From Nocardia brevicatena NBRC 12119 (GTDB taxonomy: Bacteria > Actinomycetota > Actinomycetes > Mycobacteriales > Mycobacteriaceae): a stretch of 64,000 nucleotides of DNA. The stretch lies in NCBI RefSeq assembly GCF_000308495.1, contig NZ_BAFU01000053.1, positions 1-64,000 on the forward strand, written 5' to 3'. The position numbers and the translations under genes are program-made. Shown one piece after another: positions 51,545 through 60,322 of this stretch (within the stretch, counting starts at the first letter, position 1; each line of letters opens with the position of its first letter). The notes under the pieces are model-generated. The model worked only from the letters and a program-made list of their open reading frames with translations. It ran no database searches and was not told the origin of the DNA.

Positions 51545-52019
51545 CAGGTTTCCTGCCCGGCACCGCCGTCCGCCACGGACGGTTTCGAACTGACCTGGCG
51601 TATCACACCGGCTCCCTCGCACTGCTCGTCGACGGTTGTTCCCGCACTCGGGCGCGGTACGCCGGCGGTCGGCGGACCGCTCGGCACACCCGCATCGCCC
51701 TCGCCTACTTGCATTCACATTATTGCGTACGTGGACTGCGTTGCCTACGCGAACTATTCGTACGACCATATAACACCTGGTCGGCCGGACCCGGGCACGT
51801 CCGAGGCGCGTCGGACGCCGGGTATCCGGTCCCGAGCCATGGGCATGGCCCGGCGCGGTCGACCGCTGCGGTCCGGGAGAACCGGCCGGGCGTACGCCCG
51901 ATTGCGTCAGGCTTTTCGGCCCGGTGGGCGCGCCGCCGCACCGGTGTCCACGGTCACCGCCGCGGACACCGGATCGGCCCGTTCCGGCGTGGGCGTTCGG
52001 AACGGATTCGGCGGCCCGC
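51545..52019. promoter_or_regulatory. Intergenic region without a supported gene
   Basis: These 475 bases separate the DUF779 gene from the 3' end of the lipoprotein gene. Open frames here have arginine-rich shadow composition. The part from about 51710 to 51780 is richer in A+T and contains two CGTACG hexamers (near 51725 and 51759); it may hold the promoter of the DUF779 gene. Confidence 0.35.
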
Positions 52020-52334
52020 CTATTTCCGGATGAAGATCCCGGCGATATCCGCCCGCTCGATGGGGGTGTCGGCATTGGCCTGGACATTGCACAGCAGATT
52101 CACGGAAACGATGGCCGCGTCGACCTGACTTCCCGGCGGTTCCTGGTCGCTGCGACTCTGTTCCTTGATGAACTTGGTTATCGTCACCCGTTTGGTGTCG
52201 GAGTCCTGTTGGACGTACTCCCGACAGGGGGTGTCGCCACCCTTGTTGAGCGCGGTCTCGACCTCGCTGCAGCCGGCCAGCACCGACGCGGCGGCCGCGA
52301 TGATCAGGCCGGTCCGTGCCATCGTGGCGTTCAT
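52020..52334 (-). CDS. Small secreted lipoprotein, HdeA-like pattern
   Basis: A 104-aa lipoprotein. The signal peptide MNATMARTGLIIAAAASV ends in the lipobox LAGC. The mature part has two cysteines (PCREY and NLLCN) about 50 residues apart in a helical, charged context, as in small HdeA-type acid-stress proteins. That likeness is tentative. ATG 52334 follows AGGAGGAAC, a strong ribosome site. It would be a substrate of the Lgt/LspA/Lnt pathway, whose last enzyme opens this window. Confidence 0.8.
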   Translation of the reverse strand: MNATMARTGLIIAAAASVLAGCSEVETALNKGGDTPCREYVQQDSDTKRVTITKFIKEQSRSDQEPPGSQVDAAIVSVNLLCNVQANADTPIERADIAGIFIRK

Positions 52335-52456
52335 TCGATAGTTCCTCCTGGTCGGCTCGGCGGGCATCGACGCCTGCCGCATGTCTCCAGACTATGCCCG
52401 AGCCCGTGCCGGGTGGCCATTCGCCGGCCCTGCCACCGGGTGGGGTGGGGCCGCGT

Positions 52457-53596
52457 TCAGGGGGTGAACACACACAGCGGCACGTTCATCTCGGCCGGTG
52501 TGAGCGAGCCGTGCTGTCCGACCAGCGCCGACTGCACCGGTTCCACCGTGGACCGCGTGATACCGCCCGATCCGAGTGCCACCACGACGAGATCCCCGAT
52601 ACGTTCGGCGACATGCGCGCGGACCCGTGGGCCGAACCAGCCGTGTTCGATCGCCTCCGCTCGGGTGAGCACGGCGAAATCGGGGCCGAGGAGCTGCGTC
52701 CACGCCGCTCGGACATCCGCGGTCGCGCCGTCGACGGGGTAGACATGGCGGGCTCGCGCCTCGCCGCCGAGCTCGCGAACTCCGGCACGCAGTTCGTCGT
52801 CGGTGTCGTAGTCGATCCGCCGGTCCAATTCGACCATGCCGTGGTCGGAGGTGATGATCAGCGCCGCGTCCGGCGGCAGTTGCGTGGCGATATCGGCGGC
52901 GATCCGGTCCACATGGGTCAATTCCAGCAGCCATGAGCGAGTGGACGGGCCGCGGACGTGTCCGGTGGTGTCCAGGTCGGCATGGTAGGCGTATACCAGT
53001 GCCCGCGGCGCGGCCCGCAGTGCGTCGGCGATACCGGCCACGAGATCGCCGACGGACGTATTCGGCCGGAAATCCGCCCCGCGCAAGGCGGCCCGGGTCA
53101 GCCCCGATCCGGCCAACTGCCGCGGGGCCACATGGGTCACCGATATCCCCTGCGCGGCCGCCCGTTCGAAAACCGTCGGATGCGGCTGGAACTTCTCGGG
53201 CGGCAGACGGTCGAGCAGATCGCCCACCCGGTGCGTACCGTGCAGCCGCCAACCCAGCGGATCGAATACCCGGTCGTATTCGGGGATCCGCAGCAGATAG
53301 CCGATGATTCCGTGTTCGCCGGGCGGCATCCCGGTTCCGAGCGAACTCAGGCTCGTGGCCGTGGTGGTGGGGAACCCCGCGGTGAGGCGGTGCGGTGACA
53401 GCCCGGACAGAAATGGTGCCGCCTCGGGGTGCGCGGCGAGCGCGTCGGCGCCCAGACCGTCCACCAACAGAACGCATACCCGGGTGATGTCCAGCCCCAA
53501 TCCGAGGCGGTCGTGTTCACCGGGTACGCCGAAACACCCGAGTAGCGAGGGGAAGAGATCGGCGAGGGAGCCCGTACCGTATCGGGGCGCGATCAT
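52457..53596 (-). CDS. Alkaline-phosphatase-fold phosphodiesterase / nucleotide pyrophosphatase family
   Basis: A 379-aa enzyme of the type I phosphodiesterase/nucleotide pyrophosphatase family. Metal and nucleophile sites are visible: LLVDGLGADAL, the Thr nucleophile in GFPTTTATSLSSLGTG, YAYHADLDTTGH and IITSDHGMVEL. No signal peptide is seen, so it is probably cytoplasmic. The start is ATG 53596 (GTG 53599 is adjacent). The substrate is unknown. It is followed on the same strand by the lipoprotein gene's neighbourhood with a 122-bp gap. Confidence 0.88.
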   Translation of the reverse strand: MIAPRYGTGSLADLFPSLLGCFGVPGEHDRLGLGLDITRVCVLLVDGLGADALAAHPEAAPFLSGLSPHRLTAGFPTTTATSLSSLGTGMPPGEHGIIGYLLRIPEYDRVFDPLGWRLHGTHRVGDLLDRLPPEKFQPHPTVFERAAAQGISVTHVAPRQLAGSGLTRAALRGADFRPNTSVGDLVAGIADALRAAPRALVYAYHADLDTTGHVRGPSTRSWLLELTHVDRIAADIATQLPPDAALIITSDHGMVELDRRIDYDTDDELRAGVRELGGEARARHVYPVDGATADVRAAWTQLLGPDFAVLTRAEAIEHGWFGPRVRAHVAERIGDLVVVALGSGGITRSTVEPVQSALVGQHGSLTPAEMNVPLCVFTP

Positions 53597-53608
53597 CACA
53601 GAGCCAGC

Positions 53609-54043
53609 ATGCGCCGCGTCGGTGGTCCGGACAAGCCCACGGGCCGTGTTCAGCGCCGGGTGGAGGTGCCGGGGGCGGCCGGGAACCGCTATATCTGTGC
53701 CGGTGAGCACGTCTGGATGTGGGAGATGGCCGAGGTGCCGGCCGCGGAGTTCGGGCCGCACGGTTTCCGCGTCCCCACCCGCGGTCTGCCCGACTGGCTG
53801 GTGCTCGGGGTAGTGCTCGTGGACCCGGGACTGCGGGTTGACCGTGCCCACCCTGGGCCGCGTGGAACGGCACGGCTCAGCGCCGACAAGGCGCGGCACG
53901 AACTGGGCTGGACGATGCGCCCCGTGCGGGAGACCCTGCGCGATACCGCCGACAGTCTGCTCCGACACGGTGTGGTGGCCATGCCGAAAGCCCGTGCGGC
54001 GTCCGTACGGCGTCCGTGGGCGGCGAAAACCATCGAGGCATGA
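53609..54043 (+). pseudogene. C-terminal remnant of an extended SDR (dihydroflavonol-reductase-like) gene
   Basis: This frame reads as the last ~125 residues of an NAD-dependent epimerase/dihydroflavonol reductase: EVPGAAGNRYICAGEHVWMW, EMAEVPAAEFGP, then LSADKARHELGWTMRPVRE and LLRHGVV. The Rossmann domain and the YxxxK catalytic region are absent. Upstream of the homologous part is the start of the divergent phosphodiesterase gene, only 12 bp away. The gene has lost its N-terminal two thirds, most likely by deletion, and is not expected to be functional. Confidence 0.65.
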
Positions 54044-54351
54044 GGGGCGTCGTGCCGGTGACCGCACTCGTGGTCGCCTGCGCTACGTTCATCCGCCGTG
54101 TCCGGAGTCGGCGACGAGACCCCGCCGCGGACCCGGCTCCGGTTGTCGCCGTCAAGACCCGACGGACGGTGGTACCACATCGGATTCCAACGGCGGCGGT
54201 AATGGTTCCCGTCCTGGCGGGAGCCGCGCGCGATGGCCGCCCTCACGCACTGCTGAGACACCGCGCACCGCCCGTGGACGCTCTTCGGTGAAAGGTTTCG
54301 CCACTCGCGCGGCGGTTCGATCCCGGGATCGAGCGCTGGTAGACAGGTTCC
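54044..54351. other. Intergenic region, no supported gene
   Basis: These 308 bases lie between the SDR remnant and the LLM oxidoreductase gene. The open frames in them are Arg/Pro-rich without any recognisable motif. The promoter of the downstream gene presumably lies in the last ~100 bases. Confidence 0.4.
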
Positions 54352-55233
54352 GTGAGCGCACAGCGTGATTTCCGATTCGGCGTCAATATGGTCCTTCCGC
54401 AGTCGCGTGAGCAGTGGGTGGACAAATGCCGTCGTGCCGAAGCGCTCGGCTACGACGTCATCGGGGTGGCCGATCACCTCGGTATGGCGCCGCCGTTTCC
54501 CGCGATCGTGCTGGCCGCCGAGGCCACCGAACGGGTGCGGTTGACCACCTTCGTCCTCAATGCGCCGTTCTACAACCCGGTCCTGTTGGCGCGCGAGGCC
54601 GCGGGAACCGACCTGTTCGTCGACGGACGGTTGGAGCTCGGACTCGGCGCGGGATACGTACGCGACGAATTCGATGCCGCGGAGGTCCCGTTCGGCACGG
54701 GCAGGCAGCGAGTCGCGCAGTTGAAGCGAACGGTGACGACACTGCGGAGGCTGTTCGCGGATCCGAGCCACGAGCCGCGGCCTGTACAGCCGGGCGGGCC
54801 GCCGTTGCTCATCGCCGGCTGGGGCGACCGGCTGCTGAGTCTGGCCGCGCGGTATGCCTCGGTGGTGGCGTTCACGGGCGCGGCGTCGACCTCCGAGGGT
54901 GTGCTGCGCTTCGCGGGGCTCGACGAGATCGACGAGCGGGTCGCCTATGTGCGCAAGGCCCTGGGTGAGCGCGAGCGTGAGGTGGAGTTGAACATTCTCG
55001 TGCAGACCGTGGTACCGCGCGAGCAGCGCGCCGATTTCCTGGACGAATACGGCTCCAGGGTCGCGCCGGAAATACTGGCGAGCATGGACGAACTGCCGAC
55101 GGTGCTGCTGGGTACTCCTCGGGAGATCGCCGACCGGCTGCGCGCGAATCGGGAACGTTTCGGCTTCGGTTATATCACCGTGCTCGAGCCGAACATGGAG
55201 ACATTCGCGCCGGTCATCGAACTGCTGCGCTGA
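54352..55233 (+). CDS. LLM-class F420-dependent oxidoreductase
   Basis: A 293-aa luciferase-like TIM-barrel enzyme, probably using coenzyme F420. Typical regions are FRFGVNMVLPQSREQWVDKC, DVIGVADHLG, ERVRLTTFVLNAPFYNP and the flavin/F420-loop LELGLGAGYVRDEFDAA. GTG 54352 opens the frame. F420 chemistry fits a mycolate actinomycete. The substrate is unknown. Confidence 0.9.
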   Translation: MSAQRDFRFGVNMVLPQSREQWVDKCRRAEALGYDVIGVADHLGMAPPFPAIVLAAEATERVRLTTFVLNAPFYNPVLLAREAAGTDLFVDGRLELGLGAGYVRDEFDAAEVPFGTGRQRVAQLKRTVTTLRRLFADPSHEPRPVQPGGPPLLIAGWGDRLLSLAARYASVVAFTGAASTSEGVLRFAGLDEIDERVAYVRKALGEREREVELNILVQTVVPREQRADFLDEYGSRVAPEILASMDELPTVLLGTPREIADRLRANRERFGFGYITVLEPNMETFAPVIELLR

Positions 55234-55239
55234 TATCGA

Positions 55240-55276
55240 TACGCCCGGGCCGATCCGCTCGATCGGTCCGGGCGTA
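55240..55276. terminator. Bidirectional hairpin terminator
   Basis: TACGCCCGGGCCGATC (55240-55255) pairs with GATCGGTCCGGGCGTA (55261-55276): 16 bp with one G-U pair and a 5-base loop. It sits between the convergent LLM oxidoreductase and methyltransferase genes, ending 5 bp before the latter's stop. Confidence 0.75.
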
Positions 55277-55281
55277 CGGTT

Positions 55282-55863
55282 TCAGTTCGGGTTCCGCCAG
55301 AGCAGGGTGTACCGCCACATCAGCCGGCGGCGGATCCGCACCCCCGGCAGGATTTCGGCCGCCGCCGCACGGATCTCGCCGATGGTTTCGGCGGGGTCGC
55401 GCATGGGCGCGTCGGGACCACCGCGGCGGGAACGGTGCAGGGTTTGCACCGCCAAGGTCGCGGGCAGCAGCGGCAGATAGCCGAAGTCGTTGCCCAGGGT
55501 CAGCTTCCACATCCCGACCACGAGCAGCAGTCCGCCGGGAGCGACGAGGCGGCGCAGCGTGGTGAGCCCCTCGGCGAGCGGGACGTGGTGGAGGGTGGCG
55601 ACCGCGGTCACTACCTCGAACGTATCGTGCAGCCGGCGGAAATCCTCCTGTCGGAACCGCACCCGCGGAGCGGGGGTGGTGCTGTCGAGGACATGGGAGT
55701 CGAGGTCCACGCCGAGCACGGACTCGCATCGCTCGGCGAGTTTGCGTGCCAACAGGCCGTCGCCGCAACCGACATCCAGCGCTGTGGCGGCCGAATCGGG
55801 AATCCGGCGCAGCAGCCACGGATGATAGTGCGTGTTGTGGTTCCAGTACGGATCCCGTGCCAT
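55282..55863 (-). CDS. SAM-dependent methyltransferase (class I)
   Basis: A 193-aa methyltransferase. The SAM-binding motif is ALDVGCGDGLLARKLA, followed by VLGVDLD, VTAVATLHHVPL and LVAPGGLLLVVGMW. The N-terminus MARDPYWNHNTHYHPW matches small actinobacterial methyltransferases of this type. ATG 55863 is chosen; the open frame upstream runs into the promoter of the divergent monooxygenase. Substrate unknown. Confidence 0.88.
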   Translation of the reverse strand: MARDPYWNHNTHYHPWLLRRIPDSAATALDVGCGDGLLARKLAERCESVLGVDLDSHVLDSTTPAPRVRFRQEDFRRLHDTFEVVTAVATLHHVPLAEGLTTLRRLVAPGGLLLVVGMWKLTLGNDFGYLPLLPATLAVQTLHRSRRGGPDAPMRDPAETIGEIRAAAAEILPGVRIRRRLMWRYTLLWRNPN

Positions 55864-56009
55864 CCGGCAACGGTACCGGGGCCGCGGCGATCTGTTTCCA
55901 TGTGTGACGCGATCGTCCGCCCGCGCATCGGTTGGTATGTACTCTCGGTTACAGGCAATGGTGCGTCTGGCGCGGTCGGGTGCACCGACGCGAACAGACG
56001 GGAACACAG

Positions 56010-57545
56010 ATGGCACGGCATGTCGACGTACTGATAATCGGAGCCGGTCTGTCCGGTATCGATGTGGCCTGTCACCTGGAGAAAGAGCGAACCGGGCGCA
56101 GCTACGCGATTCTGGAGCGGCGCACCGCCATCGGCGGTACCTGGGACCTGTTCCGCTACCCGGGCATCCGCTTCGATTCGGATATGTACTCCTTCGGCTA
56201 TGGATTCCGGCCCTGGCGGGGTACGAAAATGCTGGCCGACGGCGCGAGCATCCGTCGCTACATTCAGGAAACCGCCGACGAATACGGGGTCACCCCGCAT
56301 ATCCGGTTCGGTCGCCGGATGGTGTCGGCGAGCTGGTCGAGCGCGGACAACCGGTGGACGGTGCGCGCGGTGGCGGAACAGACCGGCGATGAGGAGGTCT
56401 GGACCGCCGATTTCCTGGTCGGCTGTACCGGCTACTACGACTACGACAACGGCTACCGGCCGAAATTCGCGGGTGAGGAGAAGTTCGGCGGACGGATCGT
56501 CCATCCCCAGCACTGGCCGCAAGACCTGGACTACCGCGGTAAACGGGTCGTGGTGGTCGGTAGCGGCGCGACCGCCATCACGCTGATCCCGTCCATGGTC
56601 GACGAGGCCGAGCACGTGACCATGCTGCAGCGTTCGCCGACCTATATCGCCTCCATCCCGGCCGACGACCCGGTCGCGGTGGGCCTGATGAACATCAAGG
56701 CACCGGCCGAGCTCACCTACCAGCTGGGCCGGGCCCGCAATATCGCCGTCCAGCAGGGCAGCTACCAGCTGTCGCGGCGCCGGCCGAAACTCGCCCGGCG
56801 GCTGTTCTCGAGCTGGGTGCGGCTCGCGGTCGGCCCGAATATCGATATGCGGCATTTCACGCCGAACTACGCCCCGTGGGACCAGCGGTTGTGTGTGGTG
56901 CCCGACGGTGATCTGTTCAAGGCGCTGCGCCGCGGGGACGCCTCGATCGTCACCGACCGCATCGACACCTTCACCGAAACCGGTATCCGGGTGGCCTCCG
57001 GCGAGGAGATCCCCGCCGATATCGTCGTCACCGCCACGGGGCTGACCATCCAGATCCTGGGCGGTGCGACCGTTGATATCGACGGTGAACCGGTCCGCAC
57101 GCGGGAGCGGGTCATGTACAAAGGCGCTCTGATCGACGGGCTTCCGAACGCCATGATGGTCCTCGGCTACACCAACGCGTCCTGGACGCTCAAGGCCGAC
57201 CTGGCCGCGGAGTACTTCTGCCGGGTATTGAACCTGATGCGTGACAAGGGTTTCACCCGGTTCGTCGTGAACGCCTCCGACAGTGACCGCTCGACGGAAT
57301 CGGTGATGGGCGGCGCGTTGACCTCCGGCTATATCAAGCGCGGAGACGCGGTGATGCCGCGGCAGGGCACCGGTGGGCCGTGGAAGGTGGTCAACAGCTA
57401 CTTCCGCGACCGAGCCTATCTGCGCAACAGCCCGATCGAGGACGGCGTCCTCACCTTCACCGACAGCCACGGCGCGCAGACCACGGGAACCCGGCGGCGG
57501 AAGATGCCCGTCCGCCTCCCGCTCATCGGAGCCCGCTCCGCCTGA
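56010..57545 (+). CDS. Flavin-containing Baeyer-Villiger monooxygenase (EthA-like)
   Basis: A 511-aa NADPH-dependent FAD enzyme that inserts oxygen into ketones or oxidises sulfur. The FAD motif is VLIIGAGLSGIDVACHLE, the Baeyer-Villiger fingerprint is FGGRIVHPQHW, and the NADPH motif is VVVVGSGATAITLIP. Sequence character is close to M. tuberculosis EthA, which activates thioamide prodrugs. EthA's TetR partner EthR is not adjacent; the divergent neighbour is the methyltransferase. ATG 56010 gives the family's usual N-terminus. Confidence 0.92.
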   Translation: MARHVDVLIIGAGLSGIDVACHLEKERTGRSYAILERRTAIGGTWDLFRYPGIRFDSDMYSFGYGFRPWRGTKMLADGASIRRYIQETADEYGVTPHIRFGRRMVSASWSSADNRWTVRAVAEQTGDEEVWTADFLVGCTGYYDYDNGYRPKFAGEEKFGGRIVHPQHWPQDLDYRGKRVVVVGSGATAITLIPSMVDEAEHVTMLQRSPTYIASIPADDPVAVGLMNIKAPAELTYQLGRARNIAVQQGSYQLSRRRPKLARRLFSSWVRLAVGPNIDMRHFTPNYAPWDQRLCVVPDGDLFKALRRGDASIVTDRIDTFTETGIRVASGEEIPADIVVTATGLTIQILGGATVDIDGEPVRTRERVMYKGALIDGLPNAMMVLGYTNASWTLKADLAAEYFCRVLNLMRDKGFTRFVVNASDSDRSTESVMGGALTSGYIKRGDAVMPRQGTGGPWKVVNSYFRDRAYLRNSPIEDGVLTFTDSHGAQTTGTRRRKMPVRLPLIGARSA

Positions 57546-57618
57546 GTGGCGGGTACCCGCTCGGAGTACCCGTCCCCGCGCACTCTCCGTATCGAGCGAA
57601 GAGTGCGGTCCCGAGGCC

Positions 57619-57646
57619 CGAACCCGGGTGCGCGCACCCGGGTTCG
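57619..57646. repeat. Perfect 28-bp palindrome between two flavoprotein genes
   Basis: CGAACCCGGGTGCG (57619-57632) is followed directly by its reverse complement CGCACCCGGGTTCG (57633-57646). It lies 73 bp after the monooxygenase stop and 31 bp before the start of the next gene. It may be a terminator hairpin or, given its place and the lack of a loop, a protein-binding operator for the downstream gene. Confidence 0.7.
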
Positions 57647-57677
57647 ACCCGTTCGCCCGGCTCGGTAGCGTGGCGAT

Positions 57678-59051
57678 ATGACCGAGCGGTTGGTGATCAT
57701 CGGCGGCGACGCGACCGGCATGTCGGCAGCGTCCCAGGCGCGTCGGCTGCGTGGCCCCGACGAACTGGAGGTCGTGGTGTTCGAGCGCGGCCGGCACACG
57801 TCGTATTCGGCATGCGGTATCCCGTACTGGATCGCCGGCGACGTCGAAAGTCGCGACCGGCTCATAGCGCGGACACCCGAAGAGCATCGGGCCCGGCGCA
57901 TCGATGTGCGGTTGGGGACCGAGGCGATCGAACTCGATATCGCGCAACGGTGGGTGCGCACCCGCGATCGGATCACCGGGGCCGAGGACCGAATCGGTTA
58001 TGACAAGCTCGTACTGGCCACCGGTGCTCGCCCGATCCGTCCGCCGCTGCCCGGTATCGACGCCCGCGGCGTCCACGGGGTGCAGACCCTCGACGACGGG
58101 GAGGCACTCCTCGATACGCTTACCACGGCCGGCGGCCGCCGCGCGGTGGTCGTGGGGGCGGGCTATATCGGGGTGGAGATGGCGGAGGCGCTGATCCGCC
58201 ACGGTTTCGAGGTCACCATGGTCTACCGGGGCCCGGAACCGATGGCGACCCTGGATCCGGATATGGGGGCACTGGTGCGCACCGCGTTGTGCGATATGGG
58301 CGTACGGGTCGTCGGCGACGCCGAGGTGACCGAGATCCGCACCGATGGCGACGGCCGCGCTTGCGCGGCCGTCGCCGCGGGGCAGGAGTATCCGGCGGAT
58401 GTGGTCGTTCTGGGCATGGGCGTCCATCCGGAGACCGACCTGGCGCGCGCCGCGGGACTGCCACTCGGCGCCCACGGCGGCCTGCTCACCGATATCGCCA
58501 TGCGGGTGCGCGGCCACGACGATATCTGGGCGGGTGGTGACTGCGTGGAAGTGCTCGAACTCGTCACCGGCATGCGGCGGCATATCCCGCTCGGCACCCA
58601 CGCCAACAAACACGGTCAGGTCATCGGCTCGAATGTCGGCGGGGGATACGCCACCTTCCCAGGTGTCGTCGGCACCGCCGTGAGCAAGGTCTGCGGATTG
58701 GAGGTCGCCCGAACCGGCTTGCGGGAGAAGGAGGCCCACGCCGCCGGGCTGCAATTCGTCACCGCCACCATCGAATCCACCAGCCGCGCCGGATATTACC
58801 GCAATCCCTCGCCGATGACGGTGAAGATGCTCGCCGAATGCCGAACCGGACGGCTGCTGGGGGTGCAGATCGTCGGTCGGGAAGGAGCCGCCAAACGCGT
58901 CGATATCGCGGCCGTCGCGCTCACCGCCGGCATGACCGTCGAACAGGTGACCGCGCTGGATCTCGGGTACGCGCCGCCGTTTTCGCCGGTATGGGACCCG
59001 GTGCTGGTGGCCGCCAGGAAAACAGCGCGCGCGGTATGGGAACGCGGGTGA
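57678..59051 (+). CDS. Pyridine nucleotide-disulfide oxidoreductase, CoA-disulfide reductase/NADH oxidase type
   Basis: A 457-aa flavoprotein. The N-terminal FAD motif is LVIIGGDATGMSAASQARRL, and the single redox cysteine is in SYSACGIPYW (Cys46), as in CoA-disulfide reductases. The NAD(P)H motif is VVVGAGYIGVEMAEAL, the second FAD segment is DDIWAGGDCVEV, and the C-terminal dimerization domain ends with LGYAPPFSPVWDP. It probably reduces low-molecular-weight disulfides, persulfides or oxygen. ATG 57678 follows the 28-bp palindrome by 31 bp. Confidence 0.9.
   Translation: MTERLVIIGGDATGMSAASQARRLRGPDELEVVVFERGRHTSYSACGIPYWIAGDVESRDRLIARTPEEHRARRIDVRLGTEAIELDIAQRWVRTRDRITGAEDRIGYDKLVLATGARPIRPPLPGIDARGVHGVQTLDDGEALLDTLTTAGGRRAVVVGAGYIGVEMAEALIRHGFEVTMVYRGPEPMATLDPDMGALVRTALCDMGVRVVGDAEVTEIRTDGDGRACAAVAAGQEYPADVVVLGMGVHPETDLARAAGLPLGAHGGLLTDIAMRVRGHDDIWAGGDCVEVLELVTGMRRHIPLGTHANKHGQVIGSNVGGGYATFPGVVGTAVSKVCGLEVARTGLREKEAHAAGLQFVTATIESTSRAGYYRNPSPMTVKMLAECRTGRLLGVQIVGREGAAKRVDIAAVALTAGMTVEQVTALDLGYAPPFSPVWDPVLVAARKTARAVWERG
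58347..58376. repeat. Perfect 14-bp inverted repeat with TT centre inside a coding region
   Basis: GGCGACGGCCGCGC (58347-58360), TT, then GCGCGGCCGTCGCC (58363-58376). It encodes GDGRACAAVA of the flavoprotein, in a loop that varies in the family. It would form a very stable hairpin in mRNA. Confidence 0.6.
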
Positions 59052-59161
59052 GTTCGCCTGTGCTGCCGCGGCGTACTATCGTCGATCGACAGTAGGAACG
59101 GGCCAGACGAAGGGGGCGGTGTGCGGACCCGCCGGACGGCGCTCGGCACCTATCGGGAACA

Positions 59162-60322
59162 GTGGAGGAACACGGCGGTCGGATGAGTTCCGAGATGAAT
59201 TCCGGGCATGCGGAGCCCGGAGCGCACCCGTTCGACACGGCGACCGAGCCCATCACCGTCCCGCCCGACAACCGTGTGGCCGGTAGTGAGCCGACCTTTC
59301 CGACGGGAGCGAATCCGGTGGACGTCACCCGGCCGGTGATCCACCGCGCGGCCCTGCCCGACGATGGCCGGTCCGACGTGGTCTGCGTGAACTGTGGAAC
59401 CCAGGCACGCGGTCCGCGCTGTCCGAACTGCGATCACCCGCACCGTGTGCAAGACCGGTTCGACGCCGATCTGGGCGCGGTCTGCCTGGTCACCGATCGG
59501 GGCGTCGCGCACTCCCGCAACGAGGACGCGGTGGCCGCGGCGGTCCTCAACGATACCGCCGGTCGACGGGCGATCACCATTCTCGCCGTCTCCGACGGAG
59601 TCTCCTCCTCGCCTGAGCCGCAGGTGGCGTCCGCGACCGCGGTACGCACCGGTGTGGAGGCCTGCCTATCCGCGCTGGCCGGCGATCGCACTGCCGAAGA
59701 GGCGACCGCGGCGGGGCTGGCCGCCGCCTCCGAAGCGGTGCGGAACCTGGCCCCTACCGAGAGCGACGCGCCGTCGTGCACCTATGTGTCGGCGATCGTG
59801 CTCACCGATGCCGCCGGGCGGACCACCGTGACCGTGGCCAATGTCGGGGACAGTCGTGCCTACTGGCTGACGGCCGGAACCGTACCGCCGAATACCGCGC
59901 CGCCGACCGACCGAGTGGTCGCCGGGGAACCCGAGGGCGCCGTCGCGTCACGCAGGCTCACTGTCGACGACTCCTGGGCGCAGGCGCTCGTCGAGGCGGG
60001 CGCCATGGATGAGGAGGCGGCCATGGCCGACCCTCGCGCCCACACACTCATGCGCTGGCTGGGCGCCGACGCGGGCCCGCAGCCGTGGTCGGCCAGCAGT
60101 ATCCGGACCTACCATCCGACCGGTTCCGGCGTGCTGCTGCTGTGTACCGACGGGCTGTGGAACTACCTGTCGGACCCGGCCGCCCTGGCACGGCGGGCCA
60201 CGGCGTCCCCACCGGCGGAGGCCGCCCGGGAACTCGTCGACTTCGCCGTCGTGTCCGGCGGCAACGACAACATCACCGTCGCGCTTGCGCCGATCCCGCC
60301 GCCGGGTCCGGCCGGTCAGTGA
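59162..60322 (+). CDS. PP2C-family Ser/Thr protein phosphatase with N-terminal zinc ribbon
   Basis: A 386-aa (or ~379-aa) protein phosphatase. A disordered N-terminus is followed by a zinc ribbon CVNCGTQARGPRCPNC at about residues 75-90. The PP2C domain has the metal-binding RNEDAV, LAVSDGVSSS, VANVGDSRAYWL, LLLCTDGLWNYL and GGNDNITVAL. Usually such phosphatases sit beside FHA/vWA or kinase genes; none is here. The start is GTG 59162 or ATG 59183. It overlaps the convergent UsfY-like gene by 7 nt. Confidence 0.9.
   Translation: MEEHGGRMSSEMNSGHAEPGAHPFDTATEPITVPPDNRVAGSEPTFPTGANPVDVTRPVIHRAALPDDGRSDVVCVNCGTQARGPRCPNCDHPHRVQDRFDADLGAVCLVTDRGVAHSRNEDAVAAAVLNDTAGRRAITILAVSDGVSSSPEPQVASATAVRTGVEACLSALAGDRTAEEATAAGLAAASEAVRNLAPTESDAPSCTYVSAIVLTDAAGRTTVTVANVGDSRAYWLTAGTVPPNTAPPTDRVVAGEPEGAVASRRLTVDDSWAQALVEAGAMDEEAAMADPRAHTLMRWLGADAGPQPWSASSIRTYHPTGSGVLLLCTDGLWNYLSDPAALARRATASPPAEAARELVDFAVVSGGNDNITVALAPIPPPGPAGQ

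Noticed and set aside
54016-54291. A 91-codon plus-strand ORF after the SDR remnant
   Set aside because: There is a short hydrophobic run but no ribosome site or family-like sequence; it overlaps the end of the remnant.
57636-57650. A GGTTCGA-like T-loop that might indicate a tRNA
   Set aside because: The bases belong to a perfect palindrome; no acceptor stem, anticodon arm or CCA-compatible fold can be drawn.
55611-58754. A 1047-codon minus-strand open frame opposite the two flavoprotein genes
   Set aside because: It spans the antisense of two well-supported oxidoreductases, and its translation has no recognisable motif except the real methyltransferase tail at its low-coordinate end in another frame.
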